Below, piece after piece: positions 4,749 to 7,155 of a DNA stretch of 7,155 nucleotides. Positions within the stretch are counted from its first letter, which is position 1. The number at the start of each line of letters is the position of its first letter. Position numbers and translations under genes: made by a program. The DNA lies in contig VRUF01000145.1 of assembly GCA_019456245.1 (NCBI GenBank), positions 1 through 7,155 on the forward strand, in the 5' to 3' direction. This DNA is from Planctomycetota bacterium. Lineage in GTDB: Bacteria > Planctomycetota > Phycisphaerae > Sedimentisphaerales > Anaerohalosphaeraceae. The notes under the pieces were generated by a model, which searched no databases, was not told the DNA's origin, and saw only the letters and a program-made list of their open reading frames with translations.

Positions 4749-4776
4749 AGTTAACTTCTGTAAAGGATAGATAGAG

Positions 4777-6261
4777 ATGCAAAAGATATGGTTAATATTA
4801 TTGTGTACTGGACTATTTTGCGTGCAAAGTTATGGTGAGCCACAAAAACTAACTCAAGAAGCAGACCAGACAAACACCGTTTACCATTTGGATGCAGGGC
4901 CACTCCAATTGGATATATACATTTCTAGTACCGCTCATATTTTTCATGTAGTTGACCAAATTGCCCAATGGAGCGAGTTTTGTCATCGACAGTACATTTC
5001 ATACTTTGAAGGCATGAAGGGAGGGCTAAGTAAGGATGATCAGGATCTTCTGGCACAACATCAAGCCATTCGCAGAGTGCATGGTTGGGGGCAGGGCTTG
5101 GAACAAACATTTTATACCTCTCTCGATCTTGATTCGGCACTCGACTTGGGCATTAAGGAAGGGCATTTAACAAAAGAAGAAGCTGAAACCGAACGACGCA
5201 TCCTTACACATTTCAAGGAACGTGTTGAACGACTTTTGTTGGAAGAAATGCCGACACTCAATCGTTTTGTGCAGAAATTGTTAGCCCAACAATCTAATAT
5301 TGTTACTTTTGCCAATGATACTTCGCAATTCGTCAGTAGCGATAAACTAACTGTTCCAATTTATTTATTAGCCAATCCCCATGAAAGAAACTGTGGAGGT
5401 GGTTTTAATGGCGGACGGTTGACCTTGGAAATCGCCAAAAGTTATGATATGTACCCAACGTTGCTTCACGAACTTTTCCATGCATTCCTTAGGACTAAAC
5501 AAGAGGCGATCGATAACGCTGCTCGTTCAGTACCAGGATTGGACACGGAGACGTTATCGGAAGGTCTAGCATATGCCTACAACCCTGGCATCATTCACGC
5601 TGGTGACTCAGATCAATTGTTATCGAAGGTTTCCAGTTTAATGGCAAAGGGAGCATCCTTGAAGGATTCATATACGCGTTTTAATATGTATGGCCTCGCT
5701 CTTCGCCCACTTTTGAAGGAATCTCTTTTTGGAAAGCGACAAACGCTAGAAGATTTTCTTCCACGAGCAACAGATGCTTGGCTTGTCTTAATTGAACTCG
5801 ATAATGCACGTGGTACGAAGTCTGACTCCCGAATGTATGACTATCGCAAAGATCCAAGACATTCTATTTTTCTCTTCGGTATCTGGGATAAAGAAGGTTG
5901 CCAATTGTTGAAGCAAATTTCTAACCAGCATTTTTTCGGTCGTGATCATATTGAGGATCAATATAGAGAAATGCTGACAAAGAATGCCAAACCGGGTGAT
6001 ACGATCATTATACTTCTTTCCTTGGACAACAAAGACCGCATACCAGTTGGATTCTCTGATCTTATACCCTCACCCTGGTCTGAAATTGAAAATCGGCTGA
6101 AACAGGAACAGACAGTGTTCATGAAAGGTAACGCTCGTGAAATGACTGTTTATCTTCTCGCGACACCAACAGCGGAGAGTTTGCGAACCGAGTTCCGACG
6201 ACTCGTAACGGAAAAAAAGTTCATCTCTAATCCAACAGAGAAAGGCAAACTCAATTTGTAG
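4777..6261 (+). CDS. Secreted putative zinc metallopeptidase (HExxH), family not recognised
   Basis: A 494-aa protein with a signal peptide (MQKIWLILLCTGLFCVQSYG, likely cleavage around residue 20). At 227-237 is PTLLHELFHAF, a HExxH zinc-peptidase motif with H231, E232 and H235. Twenty-seven residues after H235, ETLSEGLAYAY (258-268) offers E262 as the third zinc ligand, the arrangement of gluzincin-type peptidases. Upstream, about 60-165, is a helical charged region, and CGGGFNGGRLTLEI (206-219) probably forms the edge strand before the active-site helix. I see no membrane anchor or sorting signal at the C-terminus. I cannot name a family. The ATG has AAAGGA nine bases upstream. Sampled 60-base lines of the gene gave about 38-45% G+C against 50-60% in clpX, which hints at separate origin. 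It stands alone, with no partner gene. Substrate unknown. Confidence 0.8.
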   Translation: MQKIWLILLCTGLFCVQSYGEPQKLTQEADQTNTVYHLDAGPLQLDIYISSTAHIFHVVDQIAQWSEFCHRQYISYFEGMKGGLSKDDQDLLAQHQAIRRVHGWGQGLEQTFYTSLDLDSALDLGIKEGHLTKEEAETERRILTHFKERVERLLLEEMPTLNRFVQKLLAQQSNIVTFANDTSQFVSSDKLTVPIYLLANPHERNCGGGFNGGRLTLEIAKSYDMYPTLLHELFHAFLRTKQEAIDNAARSVPGLDTETLSEGLAYAYNPGIIHAGDSDQLLSKVSSLMAKGASLKDSYTRFNMYGLALRPLLKESLFGKRQTLEDFLPRATDAWLVLIELDNARGTKSDSRMYDYRKDPRHSIFLFGIWDKEGCQLLKQISNQHFFGRDHIEDQYREMLTKNAKPGDTIIILLSLDNKDRIPVGFSDLIPSPWSEIENRLKQEQTVFMKGNAREMTVYLLATPTAESLRTEFRRLVTEKKFISNPTEKGKLNL

Positions 6262-6397
6262 GAGTGACGTGCTGTTTAATTCTTCGCAAGTAGTTTTCTA
6301 ATTTCAATGAGGTATTGGTAACAAACTTTTGGGTAGAGGCGGCTTAAATGCGGCCTTGCCTTTTATCTACCCAGGTTTGCATAAAAGGGAAAAATTT
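6262..6397 (+). promoter_or_regulatory. Leader of the URO-D-family gene with a long-range hairpin
   Basis: TGGGTAGA (6330-6337) and TCTACCCA (6366-6373) are a perfect 8-bp inverted repeat enclosing 28 bases that can themselves fold (AGGC 6337-6340 with GCCT 6353-6356). No T-tract follows, so it is not a standard terminator for the upstream gene. It ends 11 bases before the ribosome binding site AAGGGA (6385-6390). I see no cobalamin-riboswitch motifs. No convincing -35/-10 pair was found. Confidence 0.4.
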
Positions 6398-7155
6398 TTG
6401 AAACACAGAGAACGAGTAATAGCGGCATTGAACCATGAGCAGCCGGACCGGTGTCCGATGCAGATAAGTTTTACACCGGAATTCGCGGACAGGCTTCGTA
6501 AGGATATAGGCAGCGGTCTTGGTAAGACTCACAATCCGCATGGCGGGGGTAATACATACGAACTGGAGCGTTATCTCGATGAGGACGTTCTGCTGACGTC
6601 CGTTGGTTGGGCAAACTCTTATTATCAAAGCGACAAAGCCTATACCGACGAGTGGGGTATCGGCTGGGATGTTTTCGAGTACGATACGAAATTCGGCAAA
6701 GGCAATTATACCGAGATCGTCGCTCATCCCCTTGGAGAAGATTCTGCGATAGAGAGCTATCAGTCGCCAGATCCGAACAGGGACGAATTATACACAGAGG
6801 CCCGGAAAGTAATAAAAGATTTTAAGGACGAATACTGGATCGTCGGCGTTACGGTTACAACGATCTGGGAAACGGCGTGGGCATTGAGGGGCATGGAGAA
6901 GATGCTGATGGATATGGTGCTTAACCCTGATTTGGCAAATCGAATCTTTGACATTCCATACCAGTATCATCTGACCGCGGCGAAAAAGCTTACCCGGATG
7001 GGGGTCGATATGATCTGGATCGGCGACGATATCGGCACGCAGAAGGGGATGCTGATCGCCCCTGATATGTGGCGACAATTATTCAAACCGAGAATGGCAA
7101 GTTTTATTGCCGGTGTTAAAGAGATCAATCCCCAGGTTAAGGTCGCTTACCATTG
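6398..7155 (+). CDS. Uroporphyrinogen decarboxylase (URO-D)/MtaA-family protein, 3' truncated by the window
   Basis: The frame is open from TTG at 6398 to the window end (252 codons and two bases). The TTG is preferred because AAGGGA (6385-6390) lies 7 bases upstream and the family's N-terminal signature KHRERVIAALNHEQPDRCP starts at codon 2. Further family-like segments are DEWGIGWDVF (84-93), a helical VLNPDLANRIFD (174-185), GVDMIWIGDDIGTQKGMLI (202-220) and PDMWRQLFKPRM (222-233). Members of this TIM-barrel family include the haem-pathway decarboxylase and corrinoid-dependent methyltransferases such as MtaA and CmuA. The GDDIGTQKG type found here is usually an uncharacterised or methyltransferase-like branch rather than true HemE. 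The substrate and metal site cannot be judged because the C-terminal part is missing. Such genes are often numerous in planctomycetes. Confidence 0.9.
   Translation, partial: MKHRERVIAALNHEQPDRCPMQISFTPEFADRLRKDIGSGLGKTHNPHGGGNTYELERYLDEDVLLTSVGWANSYYQSDKAYTDEWGIGWDVFEYDTKFGKGNYTEIVAHPLGEDSAIESYQSPDPNRDELYTEARKVIKDFKDEYWIVGVTVTTIWETAWALRGMEKMLMDMVLNPDLANRIFDIPYQYHLTAAKKLTRMGVDMIWIGDDIGTQKGMLIAPDMWRQLFKPRMASFIAGVKEINPQVKVAYH

Larger units (their letters stand above)
4186..4776. other. Long gene-free, repeat-rich spacer
   Basis: No credible gene on either strand: the long minus-strand frame here is low-complexity. From left to right it holds: the hairpin ACTGCA/TGCAGT (4223-4240); a T- and GCA-rich stretch; a purine-rich tract of about 60 bases (4339-4397) with the 9-mer AGGGAGAAG three times (4361, 4376, 4383); a TTCGCC-GGA-GGCGAA palindrome; ACAGGAT twice (4440-4446 and 4448-4454); AGGCATAAG twice (4586-4594 and 4600-4608); a second GGA-loop palindrome; and AAAGGT/ACCTTT (4730-4748). 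No transposase gene is present. Confidence 0.55.

Noticed and set aside
6344..7078. Minus-strand frames opposite the URO-D-family gene
   Set aside because: They are antisense to a gene with clear family signatures across its whole visible length.

Overview
The window most likely comes from a planctomycete, perhaps of the Phycisphaerae/Sedimentisphaerales type, although this is only an inference. It rests on three things: a uroporphyrinogen-decarboxylase-like methyltransferase-family gene, a divergent GroES-like gene standing alone, and loose gene packing with long repeat-bearing spacers. No rRNA, tRNA, CRISPR array, integrase or transposase gene was seen.

Layout. Bases 1-306 are the C-terminal end of dprA (winged-helix domain). 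Bases 387-732 look like a compact transcription unit: inverted repeat, -10 box, leader hairpin, ribosome binding site, a 56-codon basic ORF and a strong intrinsic terminator. Bases 787-2064 (minus) are a complete clpX with zinc finger, AAA+ motifs and ClpP-binding loop. A promoter with 17-base spacing lies just upstream of it. Divergent from clpX is a 76-aa very basic unknown protein (2261-2491). An AT-rich spacer with palindromes, an intrinsic terminator and degenerate repeats follows (2492-2857).

Bases 2858-3178 (minus) encode a divergent GroES-like co-chaperone without a groEL beside it. A 368-base divergent spacer then leads to a secreted BOF/YgiW-type OB-fold protein (3547-3909) that carries nine consecutive aspartates. 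This gene has a roughly 200-base leader with several hairpins and ends in a clear terminator. The palindrome-like 12-mer ACCCTAAAGGGT occurs on both sides of it.

Bases 3974-4776 hold no intact gene. On the minus strand there is a good sigma70-type promoter whose expected start falls on the ATG of a 45-codon ORF. The first 21 or so residues of that ORF resemble the N-terminus of a GNAT acetyltransferase, so it is probably a gene remnant. The rest of the spacer carries purine tracts, short direct repeats and small palindromes of the kind scattered through repeat-rich genomes. Bases 4777-6261 encode a secreted HExxH putative zinc peptidase of unknown family that is more AT-rich than its neighbours. 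From 6398 the window runs off the end inside a URO-D/MtaA-family gene with a TTG start and a hairpin-bearing leader.

The genes do not form one operon. clpX and groES are protein quality-control genes, but they belong to separate transcription units. I see no convincing multi-gene novel system. The best leads are the 56-codon unit, the BOF gene with its leader, flanking repeats and Asp tract, the orphan promoter with its GNAT fragment, and the unassigned metalloprotease.
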